A stretch of DNA of 64,000 nt from Nostoc sp. NIES-4103. Its GTDB lineage: Bacteria; Cyanobacteriota; Cyanobacteriia; Cyanobacteriales; Nostocaceae. Positions 9,855-17,245 of this stretch are shown in pieces. Both the position numbers and the translations under genes were made by a program. The notes under the pieces were generated by a model, which ran no database searches, had not been told where the DNA came from, and was given only the letters and a program-made list of their open reading frames with translations. Numbering within the stretch: the first letter of the stretch is position 1; each line of letters opens with the position of its first letter. The stretch lies in contig NZ_AP018288.1 in the NCBI RefSeq assembly GCF_002368335.1, positions 159,372 through 223,371 of the forward strand. The letters are read 5' to 3'.

Positions 9855-10787
9855 AGGAAAGCCAACGCATGAATTTAGCCTTGATAGACCAGTAATGGCT
9901 AAAGTGGACTAAAACTCTTGACCAGTCGTCTAAGAGGTTGTTTGAAAAGTATCATTGCTAACATCAAAATCTTAAAAACCTAACCCCCCAAGTTCCCTAC
10001 ATAGAAATGGGAGTTTCAAAGCCTATCGACCTTTCGGGGAGAGGAATGGAAGCGGGGTTATTAGTAGACCTCTTGCAAAAGTCGTTCTTAGCGTTCTTTT
10101 CTTTGCGTCTACCCTGCGGGAACGCCTGACGGCGAATGCGTCTTTGCGCGAGACAAAAAAATATTTATGCAAGAAGTCTAGTATACTTTTTGACTTTTCA
10201 AATATCCTCTAAAGATGATTTTAGCTATGAGCCTAAGAATTTATTCCTAGGGGATTTTACTTGGTTGCCTTTAATATAAATTTATGAATTTTTATGTCTT
10301 CTTCATGAAATTTTAAAGATAAAACAATAGAAAAGCCAAACAAATTAACTTTAACTTCACTGAAATCGTATTAAACTCAATTTTGATTACAATCAAGCGC
10401 TAATAACTACTTGGAAAAATCCTCTTAAACCATTACTGTCTTACAGTCTTTTCCCTGCCTGATACAGAATTGATAAATTTAGTAAAAATTTAGCCATGTG
10501 TTTCCCATTGGCTTTATGAGAAATTTCACCCACAAGTAGATAAAGTTTTGAGTGTTGCTGAAATTCAGGCTCAATCGATTCCACAACAAATTGATAACTT
10601 TGTTTGTATAGGCAATTCATGAATTGTCTATAAGTCAATCGTATTCAAAATTACTAAAGCTGGCATGGATGATGAGGTATCAGCATAAATTAAAACTTAA
10701 TAATTTATTTGCAAAAAAGACTGTATATTAAAACGTTACATAACAAAAAACATCAATAATAAATTTCAGCAAAGCAGGTAGATAAAA
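9855..10787. other. long mostly non-coding spacer
   Basis: Over 900 bases with no convincing gene except a doubtful 65-codon frame at 10441-10638. It contains a run of Nostoc-type repeat sequence near 10070-10190 (AGACCTCTTGCAAAAG-like, then CCTGCGGGAACGCCTGACGG) and AT-rich DNA before the histidine kinase start at 10788. Confidence 0.5.
10441..10638 (-). CDS. possible small hypothetical protein
   Basis: A 65-residue frame (TTG start; an ATG lies six codons in) with a plausible composition for a small soluble protein (LYKQSYQFVVESIEPEFQQH, KHMAKFLLNLSILYQAGKRL). There is no clear ribosome site and no neighbour in the same direction within 900 bases. It may be a remnant. I do not recognise it. 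Confidence 0.25.
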   Translation of the reverse strand: MTYRQFMNCLYKQSYQFVVESIEPEFQQHSKLYLLVGEISHKANGKHMAKFLLNLSILYQAGKRL

Positions 10788-12848
10788 GTGTTTACTGAAA
10801 AGCTGCAAGATGCCATCGCAGAAACTCTAGTTTTTGAGGAAAAAGAAATACAGCAAAATGCTACAATCCTCCACTACCAAGCCTGTGAAGCTAATCCAGA
10901 ATCAGAAACCAAAGTTGAGACACACACAACAGAATTAACAAATGCACTCCAGCAACTGCAAACCGAAATTGCAGAACACCAACAAACTAAACAACATTTA
11001 CACCAAAAAACCTCAGAATTTGAAGCAGTGCTGCAAATGCTGCCTCACTTATATTTTCGCCTCAATGCTGAAGGCACAATACTAGATTATAAACCAGGCA
11101 AAATTCAAAGTTTACATCAGTTAGAAGGAGTTGTTGCAGGTAAGAAAATTCTGGAATTTTTACCACTAAATATCCGAGTTAAATTTCAACAAGCAATCAA
11201 TAAAGTAGTTGAAACGAAAACTTTAGTTAGTTTTCAATATAATTTACCGATATCAGAAGGAAATGGAAATTTTGAAGCTAGATTATCTCCATTGCAAGAG
11301 GGGGAAATCATAGTTATTGTCAGGGAAATCAGCCACTCAGAAGCTAAATTTAGAGCGATCGCTCAACGCGAAGCACTGCTGAATCGTCTGTCTAGTCAAA
11401 TTCGAGCTTCTTTGGATCTCAATTGTATTTTAGAAACCGCAGTGCAAGAAATCTGCAACTTATTCCAGATAGATCGCTGCGTCTTTTTTTGGTATCGCCA
11501 AAACACTGATTCGCCCTACTGGGAAAGTGTATACGAAGCAAAAAGTTCCATTTTGCCTTGTCTGCTTACGGATCAAGTCATTTCTTATGAAATTGAACTC
11601 ATCGCCGCCAAAACCTTGAACAAAGAAATCATCCGCATTGATGATGTTGAGACTGTGGATGATTCCATCACACAGCAGTTTTTGAGCGATTTTGGCTTTA
11701 CTGCTTTTATCTCACTACCAGTACATACTCAATCTGGTGAAATTGGTGCATTTAGCTGTGGTTACTGTAATGGCTTTCGGCATTGGTTGGACGATGAAGT
11801 AGAATTGCTACAAGCAGTTACAGATCAAATAGCGATCGCCATCGATCAAGCCAAACTTTATACCCAAAGTCGCCTCACAGCCCAAACAGCCCAAGACAAA
11901 GCCAACCAGTTAGAAGAAACTTTACTGCAACTTCAACAAACCCAGGCTCAACTGATCCAAACAGAAAAAATGTCATCTTTGGGACAGTTGGTAGCAGGAA
12001 TTGCCCACGAAATCAATAATCCCATTAATTTTATTTACGGTAATATCAACCACGCCAGTCAATATGTCAAGGATTTACTGGACTTATTAGAACTATATCA
12101 ACAACACTACTGCCCACCAGTACCAGAGATTCACCAGCACATCTATGCGATTGATTTAGATTTTATTTGCCAAGATTTGCCCAAAATCCTAGATTCTATG
12201 AATATAGGAGCTAAACGTATCCAGCAGATAGTTCTATCTCTACGCACCTTTTCTCGCGTGGATGAAGATGGAATGAAGCCAATGGATATCCACGAAGGTA
12301 TTGATAGCAGCTTGCTGTTATTGCAAAATCGCTTGAAAGCCAAACCAGGACAGCCAGAAATCCAAGTAATCCAAGAATATGGCAACTTACCACGGGTAGT
12401 CTGTCACGGGGGACAGATTAATCAGGTGTTTATGAATTTATTGACAAATGCGATCGATGCTTTGGAGGAGTCAATAGTCAACAGTCAACAGTCAACAGTC
12501 AATAGTCATCAGTCATCAGTCAACAATTCTGAACTATTGACTATGGACTATGGACTCTTGACTAAACCCCAAATTCGCATTCGTACCGAACTCACAGCTG
12601 ACCAGCAGGTAATTATTCGCATTGCTGATAATGGGCCAGGAATGACCGAAAAAGTACGTCAACATTTATTTGACCCGTTTTTTACCACAAAACCTGTAGG
12701 TAAAGGTACTGGTATGGGGTTATCAATTAGCTACCAAATTGTTGTCAACAAACATGGCGGGCAATTACAGTGTTTTTCAGCACCAGGAGAAGGTGCAGAA
12801 TTTGTGATTACGATTCCACTACAGCAGCAATCTTCAGAACAATTTTGA
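10788..12848 (+). CDS. PAS-GAF sensor histidine kinase
   Basis: A 686-residue soluble kinase starting at GTG 10788. Order: coiled coil about 40-80, PAS-like domain about 80-185, GAF domain about 205-355, coiled coil 365-395, HisKA with H-box LVAGIAHEINNPINFIYGN (phospho-acceptor His407), and HATPase_c with N-box VFMNLLTNAIDAL (548-559), G1 box IADNGPGM and G2 region GKGTGMGLSIS. There are no membrane helices, so the signal is probably a cytosolic ligand of the GAF or PAS domain. No response regulator is adjacent (orphan). Oddity: residues about 561-593, between N-box and G1 box, are encoded by repetitive AGTCAACAGTC-type DNA, apparently an in-frame repeat insertion. Confidence 0.9.
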   Translation: MFTEKLQDAIAETLVFEEKEIQQNATILHYQACEANPESETKVETHTTELTNALQQLQTEIAEHQQTKQHLHQKTSEFEAVLQMLPHLYFRLNAEGTILDYKPGKIQSLHQLEGVVAGKKILEFLPLNIRVKFQQAINKVVETKTLVSFQYNLPISEGNGNFEARLSPLQEGEIIVIVREISHSEAKFRAIAQREALLNRLSSQIRASLDLNCILETAVQEICNLFQIDRCVFFWYRQNTDSPYWESVYEAKSSILPCLLTDQVISYEIELIAAKTLNKEIIRIDDVETVDDSITQQFLSDFGFTAFISLPVHTQSGEIGAFSCGYCNGFRHWLDDEVELLQAVTDQIAIAIDQAKLYTQSRLTAQTAQDKANQLEETLLQLQQTQAQLIQTEKMSSLGQLVAGIAHEINNPINFIYGNINHASQYVKDLLDLLELYQQHYCPPVPEIHQHIYAIDLDFICQDLPKILDSMNIGAKRIQQIVLSLRTFSRVDEDGMKPMDIHEGIDSSLLLLQNRLKAKPGQPEIQVIQEYGNLPRVVCHGGQINQVFMNLLTNAIDALEESIVNSQQSTVNSHQSSVNNSELLTMDYGLLTKPQIRIRTELTADQQVIIRIADNGPGMTEKVRQHLFDPFFTTKPVGKGTGMGLSISYQIVVNKHGGQLQCFSAPGEGAEFVITIPLQQQSSEQF
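12470..12563 (+). repeat. heptameric repeat block inside the histidine kinase gene
   Basis: Units AGTCAAC, AGTCAAT and AGTCATC are followed by an inverse-like stretch (ATTGACTATGGACTATGG). It encodes a Ser/Asn/Gln-rich loop (VNSQQSTVNSHQSSVNNSE) and keeps the reading frame. The same unit type occurs between genes at 46320-46360. Confidence 0.8.
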
Positions 12849-13053
12849 CTGTTGACTGTGGGGGAGAGGCTTTGAAACGTTGATTTTTTCGTTGAGAACT
12901 AAGAATATTTCTGTCCCTCTTTGCGTCAAAGAGGGGTTGGGGAGAGGTTCATCGAACTCACGTTGCTTAGTGCGATCGCTCCTCGGTTGTGGGGAAAAGG
13001 GAGCGATCGCACTTTCGACGGCGTTCCTAAAGGAAACTCTATCTGTCGAGGTT
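12849..13053. repeat. dispersed repeat between convergent genes
   Basis: Contains TGATTTTTTCGTT (near 12882) and AGGTTCATCGAACTCACGTT (12946-12965), both also present in the same order at 55321-55394 downstream of cobJ. Two GCGATCGC sites flank a small inverted repeat at about 12972-13013. It is non-coding. Confidence 0.55.
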
Positions 13054-13887
13054 TTAGTTGTTTGTGGAGGCTGGTCGTTTTCGCTTTAGAACAAAACCTC
13101 CTCCTAAAGAACCAAGAACCAGTAGACTTAACGCAGAAGATGGTTCTGGAACTGTAACACTCGGCTGTGATGTAGCTGCTAAGCCTAGCCAAAACTGGTT
13201 TCCAGTATTGCCAATAACTGTTTCAGATGCGTTAGATGGGTCAATCACAACCACCTCACCGTTGTCTCGTAACCCATAGAGATTACCATCACTAGCAAAG
13301 TCAAGGGCAGCAGTGATATTAGTAAGGTTACCAATTAATGATGTCGCTCCTGTGGTTAGGTCGAAAGTGTGCAGGAAATTACCAGAATTACCGAAGCCAT
13401 CTTCATCTGATCTAACCAGCAAAGTATTGTTATCTAACACAGTACCTGAACGAACTGCTCCTATGGTCGTTGCTGATGTTGTTACAGTAGTAACTGAAGC
13501 GTCTGTAACATTAATTGCATAAACTGTTGGAGTGGAATTGAAATCAACACCCAGCAGTGTGTTTCCTAAAAAATCAAGTGCTTCAATATTCCCCAGACCT
13601 GTTCCCCCAATCAAGGCTGAACTGCCATTGGATGAATCAAGACTGTAAAGCTCACCACCAATATCAGTACCAAATAAATTTCCACTCTGATCTATAGCAA
13701 TACCTTCAAGAAAAACTCCTGTGTTTCCAATTAAAGTAGCATTTCCAGATCCTAAATCGATTGAATACAGACTACTGTTTGTATCAACACCGAAACCGAA
13801 AGGGGCTGCTAAAGCAGATGATACTTCGAGAGTTAAACCTAGGGTAGCTCCTATGGAAGCAAAAATCAGATTTTGAACGAATTTCAT
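13054..13887 (-). CDS. PEP-CTERM protein with beta-propeller-like repeats
   Basis: A 277-residue exported protein. A signal peptide (MKFVQNLIFASIGATLG to SSALAA) is followed by repeats of about 40 residues of the type LYSIDLGSGNATLIGNTG, LYSLDSSNGSSALIGGTG and LHTFDLTTGATSLIGN, as in propeller-type proteins. It ends in the sorting signal VPEPSSALSLLVLGSLGGG with a basic tail (KRKRP). Probably exported and anchored or released through an exosortase-type pathway. Ligand unknown. Single gene; the downstream neighbour is convergent. Confidence 0.85.
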   Translation of the reverse strand: MKFVQNLIFASIGATLGLTLEVSSALAAPFGFGVDTNSSLYSIDLGSGNATLIGNTGVFLEGIAIDQSGNLFGTDIGGELYSLDSSNGSSALIGGTGLGNIEALDFLGNTLLGVDFNSTPTVYAINVTDASVTTVTTSATTIGAVRSGTVLDNNTLLVRSDEDGFGNSGNFLHTFDLTTGATSLIGNLTNITAALDFASDGNLYGLRDNGEVVVIDPSNASETVIGNTGNQFWLGLAATSQPSVTVPEPSSALSLLVLGSLGGGFVLKRKRPASTNN

Positions 13888-14397
13888 AATCCTCTTTTAC
13901 TAGCACTAAAATGTTGAGTAAATTCTGTCATGCTTGTCTTTTAAATTGCTCCACTTCAAACACTTAGCTAAGAAGTTAATTTTTGAGCTTTTACTAGCAA
14001 TTTTTGGCACTGTCAGTATTTATACTCTGACATTCAATATTCCAAGAAAATACTTAAAAAGCAACTACTATGTCATAAGTTTATTAAAAAAATACAATGT
14101 GATAATTTTTTATCTGTAAACAAAATATTTAAAATGTTTGATTTCTAATTAGAATAACTTTTTCATAAGTTTCAGTTATATAAAGTTTAAGTAAAATACT
14201 ATGTAGTAGAAAATACATTCAGATGATGTCTATTTAGTCATTAGACTTCCATTAAAGCAAGAATCCCATCATCTTTTAGAGGTGGGAATGTGAGTTTGTG
14301 AGGACATTGGTAAGAATTTATTCTTAGCATGGGTGTAGAGATCGCGCATCATACAGCGCCGCACTACACCATATGAAATTTAGCCACCACTGTAGTT
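13888..14397. other. AT-rich spacer with a transposon-end-like hairpin
   Basis: About 510 bases without a gene. At 14257-14292 the sequence GCAAGAATCCCATCATC then TTTTAGAGGTGGGAATGT forms a 7-bp stem (TCCCATC with GGTGGGA). This is the form seen at the right end of IS200/IS605-type elements just after tnpB, but no tnpB sequence is left. The rest is AT-rich and unremarkable. Confidence 0.35.
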
Positions 14398-15513
14398 CTA
14401 ACTCCTAACTTTATTGAGATAACAATGACAATGTGGCTTTTCAATTAATGACTCAACAAGGGCATTGAGGGAAGTAGCAGCTAATAAACCACCTCCTAGT
14501 GTGCCTTCAATTGTGATAAAAGGTGTTTTTTGTTGCATTAGTTGTCGCTTGGCTGCGGGTGCATGGCTAAAGCCAATGGGCATTCCAATCACTAATGCAG
14601 GCTGAATTTTTTGTTTATTCATGGCTGTACAAGCTGACAGCAATACTGAGGGCGCATAGCCAACTACTAACACACAACCTTTGGTGACTTGCTGCAATTT
14701 TTCTTGCCATTTCTGAGTGTGCCAAAATTCCTGTTCTGCTTCCGTGGCTGTGGTGACGTGGGGATTGTCAATTAAAGTTGTGACTTGACAGCCTAAGTGA
14801 GTTAACCGAGTTTGATCCAAGGCAGCGGCAACTGTAGGGATATCTACAAAAATATCACACCCTGACTTGAGAGCTTCTCGACTGGCTGCGATCGCATCTT
14901 GACTCAATCTGATAAATGACACCAAGCTAACATCCCCACAAGCCAAAACCAATTGTGAAATCAGGTGTTTTTCAATTTCGGAACGTTCAGATAAATCAGG
15001 TAACAAGTGTTGTAACGATTCAATAAAAGCTTCTGAATGTGTGTGAACTTGTGCATCCAAGCCACTCCAGAGTTTTTCTAATCCCCCCAAACCGGCTTGG
15101 GTTTCAACTTCTAGTAACTTGAGTTGTGCTAACACTTCAGCTTGCATAATTTGACAATGGCGATCGCGTCCTAATAATCCTTCCAGTGCTGATGCTGTTT
15201 GACGTAGTTGGGAAATTTGCTGCATCACAGCGCGATATTGCTGCTGAAGTTGTGCTGTTAGGGTTGTAGTGTCGGCTTCTGGTTCCACCTCTAAAATTTG
15301 GCGGATGTGGTTGAGTTGGAACCCTTGTTGTTTGAGTGCTACAATCCGTTGCAACCTGATGACATCTTTTTGAGTGTAAAGGCGGTAGTTGCTTTGCGAT
15401 CGCACTGGTTGCGGTAACAGTCCCAATTGATGATAATGTCGCACCATCCGCGGAGTAATACCACCACCAACTGCATCGGTAAGTTCTTTGATAGTTAAAC
15501 AACTAGCATTCAT
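14398..15513 (-). CDS. coaR: cobalt-responsive MerR-family regulator CoaR
   Basis: A 371-residue fusion. Residues 1-75 are a MerR-type winged helix (ITPRMVRHYHQLGLLPQP, YRLYTQKDVIRLQRI), about 80-150 a dimerising coiled coil, and about 165-355 a precorrin-8X methylmutase (CobH/CbiC) fold. It ends in a Cys362-His363-Cys364 motif as in Synechocystis CoaR, where this motif is part of cobalt sensing. The position of the catalytic His of CobH (His41 in the intact enzyme at 50134-50784, context RLIHACG) is Leu190 here (QLVLACG), so it is probably a sensor and not an enzyme. Its expected target, coaT, lies at 17246 with a large palindrome upstream. In Synechocystis the two genes are divergent neighbours; here two Uma2 genes separate them. 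Confidence 0.92.
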   Translation of the reverse strand: MNASCLTIKELTDAVGGGITPRMVRHYHQLGLLPQPVRSQSNYRLYTQKDVIRLQRIVALKQQGFQLNHIRQILEVEPEADTTTLTAQLQQQYRAVMQQISQLRQTASALEGLLGRDRHCQIMQAEVLAQLKLLEVETQAGLGGLEKLWSGLDAQVHTHSEAFIESLQHLLPDLSERSEIEKHLISQLVLACGDVSLVSFIRLSQDAIAASREALKSGCDIFVDIPTVAAALDQTRLTHLGCQVTTLIDNPHVTTATEAEQEFWHTQKWQEKLQQVTKGCVLVVGYAPSVLLSACTAMNKQKIQPALVIGMPIGFSHAPAAKRQLMQQKTPFITIEGTLGGGLLAATSLNALVESLIEKPHCHCYLNKVRS

Positions 15514-15703
15514 AGTTTATTATTTCAAACTTTTGATATATTGCTTACTCAAATTGATAATCTCTAAGTATTTTTTATTCTTATATCCTCATTGTAATAT
15601 TCTCAAAGGATAACAATTTGGTCATAAATAAGTCGTCATTGTACAAAAATACAAAATGGCTATCAGTTAATTCAAGTGTATTTGGAAAAAGCAATTATCC
15701 CTA

Positions 15704-15832
15704 ATGCTTCAACTACAGAACGCAAAGCAATATCGAAAACTAGTCCAAAAATGCCTTGATGCAAAAGGTGTTAACTGTGAAGTATGGGAGAAAGAAATAG
15801 GCGATCGCGTCGCCGCCCTCTATGGACTGTAA
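15704..15832 (+). CDS. possible 42-residue hypothetical protein
   Basis: ATG at 15704 opens a 42-codon frame (MLQLQNAKQYRKLVQKCLDA, ending VAALYGL) with ordinary composition. It ends before the Uma2 start at 15891. There is no clear ribosome site. It could be a remnant of a larger gene. Not recognised. Confidence 0.25.
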   Translation: MLQLQNAKQYRKLVQKCLDAKGVNCEVWEKEIGDRVAALYGL

Positions 15833-15890
15833 GACAATAGAAAAAAGAACAATCTCGCCTACAATATTAAGAAATATTGAGGGAAAACCT

Positions 15891-16460
15891 ATGCAGTCCT
15901 CTATAACCCTCTTCACCGTTGAAGAATACCTCCAGCTAGAACAAACCAGCGAAATTCGCCATGAATATCTTAGTGGTCAAGTTTTCGCCATGTCCGGCGG
16001 TAGCAAAGAACATAATACAATTACCCTAAATATTGCCAGTAGAGTACGTTCTCACCTGCGTGGTAGTTCCTGTAGCGTCTTCATGGCTGACATGAAAGTG
16101 AAAATACAACTTGCGAATCAAAATAAAAACATATTTTACTATCCCGATGTCATCGTCAGCTGCGACCCCGACGACCAAGACCGCTTTAGCTTGAATTATC
16201 CCTGCTTAATTATAGAAGTGCTATCACCAAGCACAGAACTAACAGACAGACGAGAAAAACTTGTTAACTACCGAAATTTAGCAAGCTTACAAGAATATGT
16301 ATTAGTTTCTCAAGACCAAATCACAGTAGAAGTTTATCGCCAAGATGCTCAAGGAAATTGGTCAGTAACAACTTTAGATAAAGATCATGAATTGCGCTTA
16401 GATTCTATTGGTTTAACATTGACAATGGCAGATATTTATGAAGATGTAATCAAAGTATAA
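15891..16460 (+). CDS. Uma2-family putative PD-(D/E)XK endonuclease
   Basis: A 189-residue protein from ATG 15891, which has GAGGG upstream; a longer frame from 15822 lacks support. It has typical Uma2 (DUF820) landmarks: TVEEYLQLEQ, IRHEYLSGQVFAMSGGSKEHN, FYYPDVIVSCD and LIIEVLSPST, with acidic residues and a distal lysine-containing block as in PD-(D/E)XK nucleases. The family is greatly expanded in cyanobacteria; its role is unsettled, possibly linked to mobile DNA. It is 20 bases from a clear paralogue at 16480, a tandem duplication lying between coaR and coaT. Confidence 0.85.
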   Translation: MQSSITLFTVEEYLQLEQTSEIRHEYLSGQVFAMSGGSKEHNTITLNIASRVRSHLRGSSCSVFMADMKVKIQLANQNKNIFYYPDVIVSCDPDDQDRFSLNYPCLIIEVLSPSTELTDRREKLVNYRNLASLQEYVLVSQDQITVEVYRQDAQGNWSVTTLDKDHELRLDSIGLTLTMADIYEDVIKV

Positions 16461-16479
16461 AACTGATAGGAGAAAAGCG

Positions 16480-17043
16480 ATGCAATCCACAGTTAATTTC
16501 CTTACCGTTGAAGAATACCTCCAACTAGAACAAACCAGCGAAATTCGCCACGAATATGTAGACGGTGAAGTCTTCGCAATGGCTGGCGCTAGTGAAGAAC
16601 ACAATCTAATTACAGGGAATATCATCGCTTTACTACGTCCTCATCTACGTGGGACTCCTTCTCGTGCTTTCGTTTCAGACATGAAAGTTAAACTCAAGGT
16701 GCAAAAGGCTGATATCTTCTATTATCCCGATATTTTAGTTACCTGTGACCCAAACGATAGAGAAAGGTACTTTAAAACTCGTCCAACTTTAATTGTGGAA
16801 GTGCTATCAAATTCCACTAAAACTATAGACAAGCGAGAAAAACGACTCAATTATCAAAATATTGAAAGCTTGCAAGAATATGTATTAGTTTCCCAAGAGG
16901 AAATCAAAGTAGAAGTTTATCGCAAAGATGATCAAGGAAATTGGTCACTCACAATTTTAGGTAAAGATGACGAATTACGTTTAGATTCTATTGGCTTAAA
17001 CCTGACAATGGCAGAGATTTACGAAGACGTAATCAATATTTAA
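16480..17043 (+). CDS. Uma2-family putative endonuclease, tandem paralogue
   Basis: A 187-residue protein with ATG 16480 and an upstream GGAG. It keeps the same blocks as its neighbour (TVEEYLQLEQTSEIRHEYV, AGASEEHN, FYYPDILVTCD, LIVEVLSNST, LQEYVLVSQEEIKVEVYR). The two share long identical stretches, most of all in the first 30 and last 60 residues, so the duplication is fairly recent. Nuclease activity is inferred from the family only. The gene ends 138 bases before the coaT operator. Confidence 0.85.
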   Translation: MQSTVNFLTVEEYLQLEQTSEIRHEYVDGEVFAMAGASEEHNLITGNIIALLRPHLRGTPSRAFVSDMKVKLKVQKADIFYYPDILVTCDPNDRERYFKTRPTLIVEVLSNSTKTIDKREKRLNYQNIESLQEYVLVSQEEIKVEVYRKDDQGNWSLTILGKDDELRLDSIGLNLTMAEIYEDVINI

Positions 17044-17180
17044 GGTATTTACAAGAGCTTGGTTGATATATTTAATACCATTTCTCTATCTCCCTCTTTA
17101 AAATCACGGCTTCCTAGGCTGATCAACTTCAGAAGCCAGCATTGTCTTGCGATCGCCCTTATGCTTCACATTTGGAATTA

Positions 17181-17214
17181 TAAACCTTGACATTAACATT
17201 AATGTCAAGGTTTA
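17181..17214 (+). promoter_or_regulatory. 34-bp palindromic operator/promoter of coaT
   Basis: TAAACCTTGACATTAA, CA, TTAATGTCAAGGTTTA: 16-bp perfect arms with a 2-base centre. The left arm contains a consensus -35 box TTGACA (17187-17192). The dyad then occupies the 19-21 bases to a possible -10 (TTTACC or TACCGT near 17211-17219), the overlong spacer typical of MerR-regulated promoters. It is the predicted CoaR binding site. It also shows that coaT must start downstream, at 17246. Confidence 0.8.
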
Positions 17215-17245
17215 CCGTAAGAGAGTCCTTGTTAATTCAACTCTC

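Noticed and set aside
12880..13157. Short overlapping frames on both strands after the histidine kinase
   Set aside because: They are made of repeat sequence and overlap the end of the PEP-CTERM gene; no motif or ribosome site.
17147..17245. N-terminal extension of CoaT from ATG 17147
   Set aside because: It would read through the palindromic operator and promoter; the family N-terminus fits ATG 17246.
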